DNA of 25,162 nucleotides, from positions 1-25,162 of IMG/VR virus record IMGVR_UViG_3300031565_003193; one strand, written 5' to 3'. Source of the stretch: a virus. The notes beneath the pieces are model-generated. The model saw nothing but the letters and a program-made list of their open reading frames with translations, was not told the origin of the DNA and did not search any database. How positions within the stretch are numbered: position 1 is the first letter of the stretch; every line of letters begins with the position of its first letter. Of this stretch, positions 6,387 to 16,700 are shown one piece after another. Made by a program: the position numbers and the translations under genes.

Positions 6387-9300
6387 CGCATCCCTCCAAC
6401 GTGAACCACGAACCGCCTCGCGTATCGCGCCGACTTGGCAACCAGTTCTTGCGCGTAGTGCACCGATTCATCCAGCATGCGATCCGCAAGCGGATCATCG
6501 TTTTTATTCAGCGTGGACGTTGTGCGTGCGCTGGCAACGCTCGCAGCCACGAAGTCATAATCCGTTGTCTCGGGCTGCGCGTTCTGCGCGATGTTCAGGA
6601 ACGCTTCGACGGCAGTCATTTTCGCACGGCTCTGCATCAGTTGCGAACGCTCTGCATTGCACGGCGATTCCATACTGTACTCGCCCGTCTGCACGGTCAC
6701 TTTCTTGCCCTTCTTTTTGCCTGCCACCGGGATCGTGATCTCTTCTGTAATGGGGATATCGACTGAGGTAGTGAAGCGCTTCACTTCAACCAAGAAGCGG
6801 CGGTCCTGCATCATCTTTCGCTCAAACGGCGAGAGGTGCTGCTGAATGATAGTGTTCACCACGTCGCTCTGTTGCACCGCTTCAGGTGGGATATACATGC
6901 GTTTGAGTTGCTGAAGGATGCGATTCCTAGTGGCACCATCGCCCGCCGCAGCAATCGCTTTCAAGCGTTCGCGCTCTTCCGGGTCGCCCCAGTAGCCGTG
7001 CGCTTTCAGATCAGCAAGCGTCGACTCTTGCAGACCCTGTATCCGCTCAAGTGAGCGCTTCGCAAAGTACGCCTCGATCAGTTGGTCCGGTGCGCCTTCG
7101 CCAAGTTCATCTAACTTCTTGCGGTCGCCTGGGTCCAACGTGTCGAGTGCATCGTTGATCGCGGCAAGCGCCGTCGTGTGATCGTAGTCCTTGATCGACG
7201 CGCCTTTTTTCTCTTCGTTGGCGCGAATGATTGCGTCGATCTTGTCTACGATCGGCTTGGCTTCACGCGACGTCGCAGCGGGCAACATGCGCGCGGCGCG
7301 CGTGATGCGCTGCCACTCATCTAGCGGCGAGAAAAGAGAGTCGTACATCGCCAAGTGCGCAGCGGGCCAATTCAAACCTACGTTCGCTGCATCCGACGCG
7401 CACATGAATTGCGTGTTGTTGAACACGTACTGCTGTTTATCCGACAGCGGCACAGTAGCCACCCAATACGGCTTCAGCAGACCGCGCAGTTCCGATTCAT
7501 GGCCTTTCATCGTCGTGCCGCTAGAGGTGCGGATAAGGCGCTCCAAGTCCTTCACACGTTTGCTAGTCTTCGCATCCAACGCGCTTTCGTAAACGTAGTT
7601 GGGCACCACAGTACCCTTCGGGCCAGCAACGCCCATAACACGCATGGGCACCTCCAACTCAAACGACTCTTTTTTACCCTTCGCCTTGTCGTGCTTGAGA
7701 TCCAACACAACGTCCGTGCGGAACGCTGCCGCAATGTTCTTGCGTTCGCTGCGGCCCCACCCCTCGGCAATGACACCAAGTCCAGGCGGCTTGCCGGTGG
7801 TGCCGTACAGCGTGCGGTGCACGAACATGCTCACGCCAGTGTCCTTGCCGAACTTGTCCTGCTTGTGCCGGAAGATTTCGCTGTTCAGGTTGCGCTCACC
7901 CAGCGTCGCGCCCTTGCCCATGTACGTCACAAAGTATTTTTTCGGCGTTTGCTTGCGGTCGCCTTCGCCGGATACGTCCGCGTTGCCCAGCGCTTCGTTG
8001 ACGTCTTGGAAACCCATTTGCCGCAGCTTGGCTTCCATCGTGCGCATGGATGAACCAATGCGGTTGCCGAACAGAATGAACTGCGTGTCGTTGCCGCCAG
8101 CGCCCGTGTGCTTCGCCAAGTTGTTCTTGATCCAACCTTCCAACGCATCCGTCTTCGCGTTGTTATGCGTGACCACTGCGTCGTACTGCGCTCGCTCGTG
8201 CCTACGCTCAAGACCACGTTGGATCGTGTGCTTTTCGTGACCGACCTTGGGTGCTTGATTACGAACGCCCTTGCCCTCATCCCACAGCTTAGGCTTCTTG
8301 CGTTCCTCGCCAGTATCCGGGTTCCAAATCCTGTCGTTGTCTTCCGGGTGCTCAGTCCAACCGGCAGCCTTCAATTGCTTGACTGTTTTCTTGTCGTCGC
8401 TGTCGCCAACGTCTTCGCCCTCTTCGCCAGACGTGTCCATGCGCCCGGTGTGATCCCAGTCAGACGACGCATAGAACATGCCCTTGGCTTTGGCTGTCGA
8501 GTCGCGCACGAACAGCGTGCCGTTGGGAACAACGCCAATGTGTTCGTGCCCATGCTCGTCTGTGAACTTGTATGGGATCGGTTCGATCACGCCGCCAGTT
8601 TCCGCCTGCGTGCCGCGCGCGATCATGCCCTCGGGACCGTAGTCCTGATTCAGAACCTTATCCGTCCACTTCTGCCCAGTCACTGTGGTGTACGTGCGCT
8701 CCTTGATCTGCTTCAGAATCGTTGGGTCGATCTTCGTGCCTGCAAGTGTCGAGTAGTCTACGCCAAACAAACGCTCAGAGTATTTTTGCAGCGCCTCAAA
8801 ATATCCGCCGTGGATTTTCTCGTCAGCCACGTCCTGAATAGACGGCCACTTGCCGTTCCACCCAGTTTTCTTGTCCATGATTTCTTCATAGCTGGGCAAC
8901 TTGAATGTGCGCGGCACTGTGGTGATCGTCACCTCACCGCGCTTATTCGTGAGCGCAACGGACGCGTCGTATTGCAATTCCTCGCTTGCGTCTGGGGCTT
9001 TGTACGCCGCGCAGTTCGCGATGCCACGCGCGCGTGCAACAGACGCCTTCGCCTCTTCGCTCAGTAGCTCTGTTTCATCCAACCCAAGGCTCGCGCTCGA
9101 TTCAAGCGAGGTGCGATCCTCGTCTGACATTTGCGCCATCGCAGCGCGGTACATCACCGCCTGCATGCCGGTCATGTGCGCGGGCTGGTTTTCGTCCAGC
9201 AACACCGCTGGCATGTTCTGGCCTTTGACGTCCGTGGTGTTTTTCACGTCGAAGTATTGAAACAGATAGCGTGCCAGCTTGCCCGCACGCATCGGATTCA

Positions 9301-12300
9301 AATCCAACTTGCGCGGATTCTTCACGCCCAACGCACGCTGCGTTGCACTCGCGACCAGATACTCGTTTTCAAACTGATCTTCGGTGCCGAGATCAACAGC
9401 GCCCGCCGTGATCAGACGCAGCAAGCGAGGCACCGTGTGCAGCGTGTTATTGACCGGCGTGCCTGTCATAGCCAGGAACAGCTTCATGTGCGGGTTCCAC
9501 CGCTCGACAGCTTTAGATACTTCGTTGTCGTTGGCGATCTTGTGCGCTTCGTCAACCACCATGCCGTCGAACAGACCAGTCGCGAGCAACGCTTCAGAGT
9601 GATCTCTGAAATACTCGTACGGGCAAACCAGTTCGTTGTTTGTGTCGTTGAACGGATCCCACATACCAGGACGCTTCTCTATTTGATCCTTCCAATGCTG
9701 AATCACTTTCTTGCGGAACGCCTCGTCAGTGTCCTTTGCACCGCGCGGCGGCAGCTTGGGTAGCTGCTGTGCGCCTGCAAGCGTCGCTGCGCCTGCAAGC
9801 GTAGGAACGTATCCGGCCCGTTGCTTGAATTCTTGAAACCAGTTCTCGGCAGTGTTCAGCGGCACTACAATGACCGTTTTCTTCGACGTGCGGTTGGGGT
9901 GCGGTGCTCCGTTGCCGTCCACCAAGTTGCGCATCATTGCGGACGCCATGATCGCAAGACCCGTCTTGCCTGTACCCATGAAGTGCGCAGCCATCATGCG
10001 CCCGCCGTTGTTTGCCAGTTTCTGCAAGGCTGTTATCCGGTGCTCGCCCGGCTGGAACCCGTCGTCGTCTGCGCGCATGCCGCGCAGCAGCCCGTCTGGG
10101 TTGATGTTGCCGTTAGGCTGGATGAAGTCCTCCGTCTTCGCGATGTTCTTGCGCCCGACTTGCTCGGACACACTGCGTTCAGCGACCATCGCGATATCGA
10201 GCATCGCCCGCACGCGATCCTCCATCATAAATCCGCCAAGTGCTTTTCGCAGTGCCGGTAGGTCGGATATGTTGATCCCGATCGGCGCGTCGTCTGCGTC
10301 CTGATCAGGATCGAGCGCGGGCTCGTACACGCCCTCCATTTGGAGGATGCGGTCACGCGTCATAGATCCGTCTTTAGGCAGCTTGATCCTGATTACGCCC
10401 GACCCTTCCTCGATAGCCGACCCTGTGACCACTTCGTCTGCGTACAGAAGTACGTGGCTCTGCAACGGCTCCACAAACCTACGCCGCACGTCCTTTTTGC
10501 CAGTCGCCGGAATGATGCCAGCTTCGCGCGGCGTCACTGCGTCAACGCGCAGCAGCACTTGTTTGATGCCCGCGCCTTGCCCTGCTTCGGGCATCACAGT
10601 CCAACCGTCCTTCGCTCGCTTGATCACGCGAGCAAGTATCCGCTTGTCGCTGCCGGGGTAAAGAATCCACCCGATCACACCGGGTTTGATCGGCACTTTC
10701 TTTTTTGCTTCGCCGCGACGATCGATCACACGCGGCAAACGGATCTCGTTATTCGCGTCGAGCAGTTCGTCAATGCGGATACTGGACTTGCCCAGTTGCC
10801 TTGCCCAGTAGTCGCCAACGACTTTCGGCGGTCCCTTGCCGTCCCACTCGACTTCGATATGCGCCAGACCGCGTTCCGCGCCTTGCTCTGCCTTGCCTGA
10901 AATAGACACCCATGTGCGGCGGGGCTCAGTGGCTTCTGCCGCCTTGCGCATCAGGTCAATCAAGTCGCCTGCGTTTTGAATGTCTACGCGCCCGCCTGGA
11001 TTCAGCAGCGACGCCAACACAGGGTCCATGATCTGCCCACGCCCGTAGCGATGGTTCTCGGCAAGGATCGACGCGCCAGTGCAGCCGCCGATCTGCTTCG
11101 CCAACTTGTGCGGGTCAGTCGGCATATCCTCCGTCAACACGGTCCAACGCCAGTTGCCGTTGCCATCCGGCAACTTAATTTTGTCGCCAGTCGCAAACGC
11201 GTTCGACGCGTTCACCCAAATTTTGGTCCACGTTCCATCAGGGTTGCGTTGCTCGTACAACTTCGCCGTCAGCACGGGCTCATGCTTCCCCGTGACCGGA
11301 TCATAGAACGTCTGCGCCATGCTCTTGCCGTCGACAGTCTCGCGCGCCTGCATCGTCTGTCGTTCAGGCGGCGCTAGTCGGATACCGTTGAATTTGAACG
11401 TGCCCGACTTCGCCATAAACTCTTCGGGCGAAATTTCGACAGGCGTCCATTCGTGGCGCTCTTGGATCGCATCCTCGCCCTTCGCGTGCAGCTTCGCCAC
11501 GCGTCTGCGCTCAAACTCTAACGTGCCTGGTATCTTCGCGCGCCCTTCCGGCGTGAGGTGCAAGCCAGCAGCCATTTGCTCATCAGTCGCGTTGCCGAGA
11601 TTGCCGCCTAGCGCATTGAAAATCTTGCGCCCAAGGTTCGTTTTTCCGCCCTCCCAGAGTTTGCCTTTTTTGTCGTACAGCTTCGTGTACGCAGCAATCG
11701 GATCGTCGCCCAACTCCGCGACGAACTTCTCGATCTTCGCGTCGCCCTGTCCGAGAAACAGAGTCGCCTGATCGGAGTCCAGCAGGTTGCCTTTTTCGTC
11801 GTAGATTTCCTTCATGTACTCGCGCGATCGAAACTTATTGAAGAGGCTGCCCTCGTAACGAGGCAACTGCGTCACTGGGTCGATCGTCGCGGGCATGCGG
11901 TCCCAGCCAGCCTCTTCGTCCTTGCTGGCAGGCCCAACACGCATCATCACCGTGCGACCGTTGACGGTCATTGTGTAGAACTGATCTTTGTCGCTGTAGT
12001 ATTGGCCCGCTGTAGATGCAGGTGATTCGTGCCTCGCACGATGCAGCAGCTTCGACACGGGCGTGACGGGCGCAGCGTTCCACCAGCGCAACTCTTCGTC
12101 CGGTGTCGCCAGCATTTCGGCCAACGGGCGCAACTCATGCAGCACGTTCTCGCGCATCCACTCGTAATGCTCGGGCGCGACCATCGCAAGTTCCTTCGGG
12201 TGCGTGTGCGCGCACGCAAAGGTTTCTGCGAAGTCCTCTTCGTATTTACTGTCTGGGCCACTTCTGGGATTGCCGACTTGCGCGTAGTTCGACACGAACT

Positions 12301-13417
12301 TCTGTTCCGTATCCCGCATGCGTTTCCAGTCGTCCCACAGACCAGGCTGCTGAATCTCTATGATGAAATGCCGCGCATGACCGATTTCGTGGAGCACAAC
12401 CTTTTCGGTGCGAGTCAGCGACCCATTGAAATTCGGATCCCCGATCGGCACTGTGACAATGTTCTGCCCTACTTGGATCTCGCCGGTATTTGGACGGTAG
12501 AACGCAGCAGCCCCGTATTTTTCCAGATACTTTTCCGGGTCGTCACCGTCTCCGACCATCCAAAACTTCGTGACGCCATGCGCCTTGTTTCCCCAAGAAC
12601 GAGTAGTGGCACCCCCTGCTGACTCGCCGTGGTCTTCGCCGTCCTGATCCGCTTCGGCTCGCGCCAACACCGCTTCAGCGCGCTTCAGCGCAGCGGTTTG
12701 CGATGCCACTGATTCTTCTGCGGCACTCAAGGCACGCGCGATATCGTTGTTTTCGTCGGCGGTCCTGTCGCCAGCCGCGTTGAACGATTCTTTAGCCGTA
12801 TCTAACGCTTTCTTCGCAGCCTCCAGCGCAGCTTTGAAGTCCGTCACCTTTGCTTGCGCGCGTGCCACAGCAGCCGCCAACGCGACTTCTTCAACGGCTG
12901 TGCGCTTGCCTTTTTTCTTCTTGCCGCCTTTCCCCAAACCCACGATGCGCCGGGTTTCCTCCGACATGAGATTCACGGCGGCGAGGATGCGCGCGTTGGG
13001 CGAACGCGTGCCTTCGCCAGACGCTTTCTCGGATTCGATGAAGGGCGCGACGTTTGCCTTGTTCCACGCGTCGCCAACGATCACGTTCCCCTTCAGAGTC
13101 TCGCCGCCGAACGCCTCTGAGATTGCGGTTGCCGTCGCCTCCGCAGCAGTAATGTTCTTAGACTTCAGGTGCGGATATAGCTTCACCAGATCAGCGATGA
13201 GGTGGTGGACGTGCTTCGCGTCTGGGTCGATCGAATCTTTATGCGCCTCGCGTTTCAGATCATCGGCGTACCAATAGATCCACACCAGCTTGCCGCCGAC
13301 CATCGAACGCTCACGACGGATATACTTGTGCGCCGCAGCAGGCGTGCCTGTGCTGCGCGAGAATGCCTTCAACAGCGAACCGCCGTAAGCGCGTGTCAGT
13401 GGGATTACGAAGCGCAT
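6383..13417 (-). CDS. Giant polyvalent virion-type protein: zincin peptidase plus SNF2/DarB-like helicase (2344 aa)
   Basis: I chose ATG 13415-13417, not the longer in-frame start at 13474, because it follows the upstream stop as TGATCATG with GAAAGG in front. Order (this numbering): HKY..GGK..YWYADD motif near 29-52; helical coiled-coil region (about 170-260, KKKKGKR followed by Ala/Glu helices); zinc-peptidase motif HEIGH at 343-347 with EDFAETFA at about 394-401, the arrangement of lethal-factor-like (ATLF) gluzincins; several linker domains; then a superfamily 2 helicase with Walker A GTGKT at 1148-1152, DEAH at 1289-1292, TGTP at 1318-1321, and the second RecA-like lobe with NVGLNW (2012-2017) and QRITRAAR (2036-2043), separated by a very long insertion. 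P1 DarB and the phage polyvalent proteins share this logic: they travel in the capsid and protect incoming DNA. Injection is inferred from the family and from the head-gene neighbourhood. Confidence 0.8.
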   Translation of the reverse strand: MRFVIPLTRAYGGSLLKAFSRSTGTPAAAHKYIRRERSMVGGKLVWIYWYADDLKREAHKDSIDPDAKHVHHLIADLVKLYPHLKSKNITAAEATATAISEAFGGETLKGNVIVGDAWNKANVAPFIESEKASGEGTRSPNARILAAVNLMSEETRRIVGLGKGGKKKKGKRTAVEEVALAAAVARAQAKVTDFKAALEAAKKALDTAKESFNAAGDRTADENNDIARALSAAEESVASQTAALKRAEAVLARAEADQDGEDHGESAGGATTRSWGNKAHGVTKFWMVGDGDDPEKYLEKYGAAAFYRPNTGEIQVGQNIVTVPIGDPNFNGSLTRTEKVVLHEIGHARHFIIEIQQPGLWDDWKRMRDTEQKFVSNYAQVGNPRSGPDSKYEEDFAETFACAHTHPKELAMVAPEHYEWMRENVLHELRPLAEMLATPDEELRWWNAAPVTPVSKLLHRARHESPASTAGQYYSDKDQFYTMTVNGRTVMMRVGPASKDEEAGWDRMPATIDPVTQLPRYEGSLFNKFRSREYMKEIYDEKGNLLDSDQATLFLGQGDAKIEKFVAELGDDPIAAYTKLYDKKGKLWEGGKTNLGRKIFNALGGNLGNATDEQMAAGLHLTPEGRAKIPGTLEFERRRVAKLHAKGEDAIQERHEWTPVEISPEEFMAKSGTFKFNGIRLAPPERQTMQARETVDGKSMAQTFYDPVTGKHEPVLTAKLYEQRNPDGTWTKIWVNASNAFATGDKIKLPDGNGNWRWTVLTEDMPTDPHKLAKQIGGCTGASILAENHRYGRGQIMDPVLASLLNPGGRVDIQNAGDLIDLMRKAAEATEPRRTWVSISGKAEQGAERGLAHIEVEWDGKGPPKVVGDYWARQLGKSSIRIDELLDANNEIRLPRVIDRRGEAKKKVPIKPGVIGWILYPGSDKRILARVIKRAKDGWTVMPEAGQGAGIKQVLLRVDAVTPREAGIIPATGKKDVRRRFVEPLQSHVLLYADEVVTGSAIEEGSGVIRIKLPKDGSMTRDRILQMEGVYEPALDPDQDADDAPIGINISDLPALRKALGGFMMEDRVRAMLDIAMVAERSVSEQVGRKNIAKTEDFIQPNGNINPDGLLRGMRADDDGFQPGEHRITALQKLANNGGRMMAAHFMGTGKTGLAIMASAMMRNLVDGNGAPHPNRTSKKTVIVVPLNTAENWFQEFKQRAGYVPTLAGAATLAGAQQLPKLPPRGAKDTDEAFRKKVIQHWKDQIEKRPGMWDPFNDTNNELVCPYEYFRDHSEALLATGLFDGMVVDEAHKIANDNEVSKAVERWNPHMKLFLAMTGTPVNNTLHTVPRLLRLITAGAVDLGTEDQFENEYLVASATQRALGVKNPRKLDLNPMRAGKLARYLFQYFDVKNTTDVKGQNMPAVLLDENQPAHMTGMQAVMYRAAMAQMSDEDRTSLESSASLGLDETELLSEEAKASVARARGIANCAAYKAPDASEELQYDASVALTNKRGEVTITTVPRTFKLPSYEEIMDKKTGWNGKWPSIQDVADEKIHGGYFEALQKYSERLFGVDYSTLAGTKIDPTILKQIKERTYTTVTGQKWTDKVLNQDYGPEGMIARGTQAETGGVIEPIPYKFTDEHGHEHIGVVPNGTLFVRDSTAKAKGMFYASSDWDHTGRMDTSGEEGEDVGDSDDKKTVKQLKAAGWTEHPEDNDRIWNPDTGEERKKPKLWDEGKGVRNQAPKVGHEKHTIQRGLERRHERAQYDAVVTHNNAKTDALEGWIKNNLAKHTGAGGNDTQFILFGNRIGSSMRTMEAKLRQMGFQDVNEALGNADVSGEGDRKQTPKKYFVTYMGKGATLGERNLNSEIFRHKQDKFGKDTGVSMFVHRTLYGTTGKPPGLGVIAEGWGRSERKNIAAAFRTDVVLDLKHDKAKGKKESFELEVPMRVMGVAGPKGTVVPNYVYESALDAKTSKRVKDLERLIRTSSGTTMKGHESELRGLLKPYWVATVPLSDKQQYVFNNTQFMCASDAANVGLNWPAAHLAMYDSLFSPLDEWQRITRAARMLPAATSREAKPIVDKIDAIIRANEEKKGASIKDYDHTTALAAINDALDTLDPGDRKKLDELGEGAPDQLIEAYFAKRSLERIQGLQESTLADLKAHGYWGDPEERERLKAIAAAGDGATRNRILQQLKRMYIPPEAVQQSDVVNTIIQQHLSPFERKMMQDRRFLVEVKRFTTSVDIPITEEITIPVAGKKKGKKVTVQTGEYSMESPCNAERSQLMQSRAKMTAVEAFLNIAQNAQPETTDYDFVAASVASARTTSTLNKNDDPLADRMLDESVHYAQELVAKSARYARRFVVHVGGMR

Positions 13418-13419
13418 GA

Positions 13420-13752
13420 TCAACCTTTCGGCGGGTGTCCGCTCAACATGAACGGGTGATGCAGGGTATGACACGTTACGCGAAAGTGCTGCTCTGTGCC
13501 GGGAGCGAACGTGACCATCGCGTCGACAATGGCGTATCCGGCTGGCGGCGCGGCGGGCGGCGCGTCTAGCGCAGTTACCGGGTTTTGAAACTGCGCCAGC
13601 AAAGCGCGGCGCTCGACTTCGCTTGGCCCGTGCACTGGGTCTATGCCCTCAAACGTGATCAGTCCGTTTGGGTGCCACACGATATAGCACGCTGGCAACG
13701 GTGCGCCGATGCGCCGTCGCCTACCAAGAAAGTACGAAACCTTATCCGCCAT
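13420..13752 (-). CDS. Unidentified small protein between the two giant genes (110 aa)
   Basis: This 110-residue protein starts two bases after the stop of the sigma-domain gene and ends two bases before the start of the helicase gene, through identical TGATCATG junctions. It is beta-rich in its first third (ACYIVWHPNGLITFEGIDPVHG), then has a helix (PSEVERRALLAQFQN), an Ala/Pro linker (LDAPPAAPPAG) and a last beta-like segment ending in histidines (HFRVTCHTLHHPFM). No known motif is recognised. Co-translation with two probable capsid-cargo proteins makes an assembly or packaging partner plausible, but that is only context. Confidence 0.6.
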   Translation of the reverse strand: MADKVSYFLGRRRRIGAPLPACYIVWHPNGLITFEGIDPVHGPSEVERRALLAQFQNPVTALDAPPAAPPAGYAIVDAMVTFAPGTEQHFRVTCHTLHHPFMLSGHPPKG

Positions 13753-13754
13753 GA

Positions 13755-16700
13755 TCAGAGCCCCATGAGTTTAAGCACGTCCGAACGTGCCTCGGTTGGT
13801 GCAAGCGCCAGTGCATCGTCACTGCCCCACATGACTTGCGACAAGCGTGGGAACTTCTCAATTAGGTCGAGCACGTACATATCGGGAGCGACCATATCAG
13901 TTCCCGCATCACTCTTGAAGGTAGACCCAACAGCATTGCGCAAGTCGCGTGTGGTGCGCACGTTCACCAAGCGGTTCCTGCCAGTGTGCAGATCGGTCAT
14001 AATCATTTGCATCGGAGCGTACCTGCCTTGCGCGCCTGTCACGTCTGTGACAACGCCGGTTGCGTTAGCGAACCACTCACGCGAACGCGGTTGCTGCATC
14101 ACGCGCTCTTCTGCAATGTGCCGCGCAGCTTCGCGTCGACCGATCTGCGACACGCGCCGCCACTGCTCACGCGCATACTCGGCCTTGTGTGTATCCGACC
14201 CGGCGCGGTCGAGCAGCGTGCGGAACCGCATGCGCTCGCGTGCACGCCACTCGCGCACGTCCGCAGTCGTGACCTTGCGGCTGTCCGCTTCGATTCGTTG
14301 ACGCACAGTCAGTCCACCGCGCACAACTTCCATTGGGATACGAAGCCGGTCCTGCGCACGCGACACCGTAGTCTCTGCTTCTTCGCGCCCACGCAGTGCA
14401 GTGCGCACAATACCCAGCGCCTCTTCGGTAGCGTGGTCCAGCACGTCGTATGCGGCGCGTGAACTGAGTTTGCGAAGCTCGCCATCCGACCCAAGGCGGT
14501 GCACTTCCAGATCCTCTGCAATCGCGCGCGTCGACTGTGGATCGGTGCCAAGGCCAAGCCGCCGTCGCAGTAGCTCTGCGCCATCCAAGCGGTACTCCAT
14601 GCGTCCGATCGCGACGTGCATCTTTTGGACGCTGTGCAACGCAAACTCGATATCGTGCCGCACTTGGATCCTGTCGTGCTCGCTCATACCAACGCCAACG
14701 CCCGCACCGGGCAATACATCGGCGGTGCCGCCGAACCAATCCGACCCAGTGCTCTTGCGCTGCCCGTCGATAAACTCGGCAAGCTCGCGCGCCAACTCAA
14801 TCTTGCCGGGGTAGTCCTTGCCCGACACGATCTCGCCAGCCTTCAGGCTGTAGCGGTGCAACGGAATATCATCGTCTCTGCCCGTCTGTAGCCCGTCGTG
14901 CATATCGCGTTTCTTCACGTTCCACACGCGAGCGATTGCATCCTCGGATACGTCGCCGCCACCGCCCTCGCGGTTCGCTGCGCCGCGCGCAGCAAGAAAG
15001 CCAGGCAGCATGCGTGTGACTCGTTTCGGCAAACTCACGCCTCCCGCAAACTCCCGCGCGCCATGCAATCGAGCGTACTGGCTTCCAACGGTGATGATCG
15101 CAGCGCGCAAACTATATCCGCCAGTGTAATCGTCAATCGCATGCAGCGCGCCCTCCATCGCCGCCGACTGCATGTCCTCGCGCGATTCATTCGTCAGGCG
15201 CACGCCCACCTTCGCAGCCGCTCGCTTGGCGACGCTCTTGATCGTGCTGCCCAACTCCGACAGCAGCCGCACCTTGTCGGCGTCTGGCATCGCCAGCACC
15301 TCGTCTTCGACAGCGTGCGACACGCCGTCTGCGTCAGCGCGGTACAGCACGCGCAGCTTGCGCGGGTATGCGCCGTTCTCGGCACCGTGCAGCACCGTGC
15401 CGGGCTTCGCCGTGCTGCCTTCGTATACCGGCGTCTTCTCGCCAGCGCCGCCCCTCCAGCCGGTCGTACGCTTGCTGCCGCCGCCAACCGTAATGTCAGG
15501 CCCACGCACACCAGGCGCAGCCTTCTTTGGCATGCCGTGCTCGACTGGGTAAATGCGGTCGTGCTTCACCAGCACGGGATCGATGTTGGCGGGCGCGTTC
15601 ACGTCGCGCAGCGACGCCCACCCGGCGTCTGCATCGGGATCGACAATCTCGTACAGCTTCGCAGGCTGGCCCGCGATCTTTACCGGATGCTTCGACTTCG
15701 GATCGATGCCGCCGCGCGTCCAAGGATCGATCGTAATGCCGCCGCCCTCACGCCGCACGTAGTCCCAGTACGCAGGCGTCTTGTCGTACCGACCCGCCAC
15801 GAAGTCGGCTTCAGTCAGCACAGCAGCTTCGTGCACAGCATCATGCGCCGCACTTGGACTGCGCCCCATGTCGGGATACCAGTAGTCCCAGCCGTCAGCA
15901 GTCTGCTTGTGGTAGCCGCCTTTCTTGCTGCCAGGGATCGGGAAGAATCCAGCAGGCACATGCGCTGTCGCGGACTTGCGCAGAATGGTGAGCCTCGGAA
16001 AGCGCATATCCGACTTCGCGACCTTGCCAAACACATGCGCCAACATCGTCAACGCGTTGATGCTCTGTTGCTGTTCGTCACGTTCGTCCGTGTGCCGCGC
16101 CGCAGACATAGCAGCAGAGATCAACTTGATCGGCATAGACACGAGTCTGTTCGCTGCTAACGACACAGCGTCTGCATGTATCTCTTGACGGATATCTTCG
16201 GCAGACGGCGGATCCTTCATGCCCTTCATTTCGCGAGCGACAAACTCCGCGCACACGTCGATCATGCGATCGACCTTTTCTTGCGGAGGGTTTTTGCCAA
16301 GCGCGTCCTTAAGCTCGTACAGCCCGACACCCACGGTGTAATCAGTGCCGTAGACAGTCTTGCCTGTGCTGTCGTGCCCAACAGACGCATGCCTTGTTTT
16401 CAGCCCAACGCTAGCTGCCAGCGGAGCCGCCACTTCTTCATAGTTGGAATCGGGACCGTACTCGACCGCAGCACGCTCTATCTTCGCAGGCACTGGTAGC
16501 GATGCCTTCGCCGCGCTCGCTTGCACAGCAGGCTTCGCAGCAGGTCCGTCCGCAGCTTTTATTTTGGCGACCATCGCATGCGCGTACGCACGCGCAGCCT
16601 CCAGCGTCTTATGCTGGATTGTACCGCCGACCGTGAATCCAAGATCCGTGTCGTGCAGCATCGAGCTATATCCGCGCGGCCCGTTGTCGAAAATCCGAAC

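Noticed and set aside
8108-9067. Plus-strand frame of about 319 codons
   Set aside because: It is antisense to the helicase region of the giant gene, whose motifs are clear on the minus strand.
13418-13474. Longer start of the giant helicase gene
   Set aside because: It would overlap the 110-aa gene by 55 bases; the ATG at 13417 has a Shine-Dalgarno and directly follows the stop.
14898-16160. Long plus-strand frame of about 420 codons
   Set aside because: It lies wholly antisense to the sigma-domain gene and has the His/Arg/Val composition of a shadow frame, with no recognisable domain.
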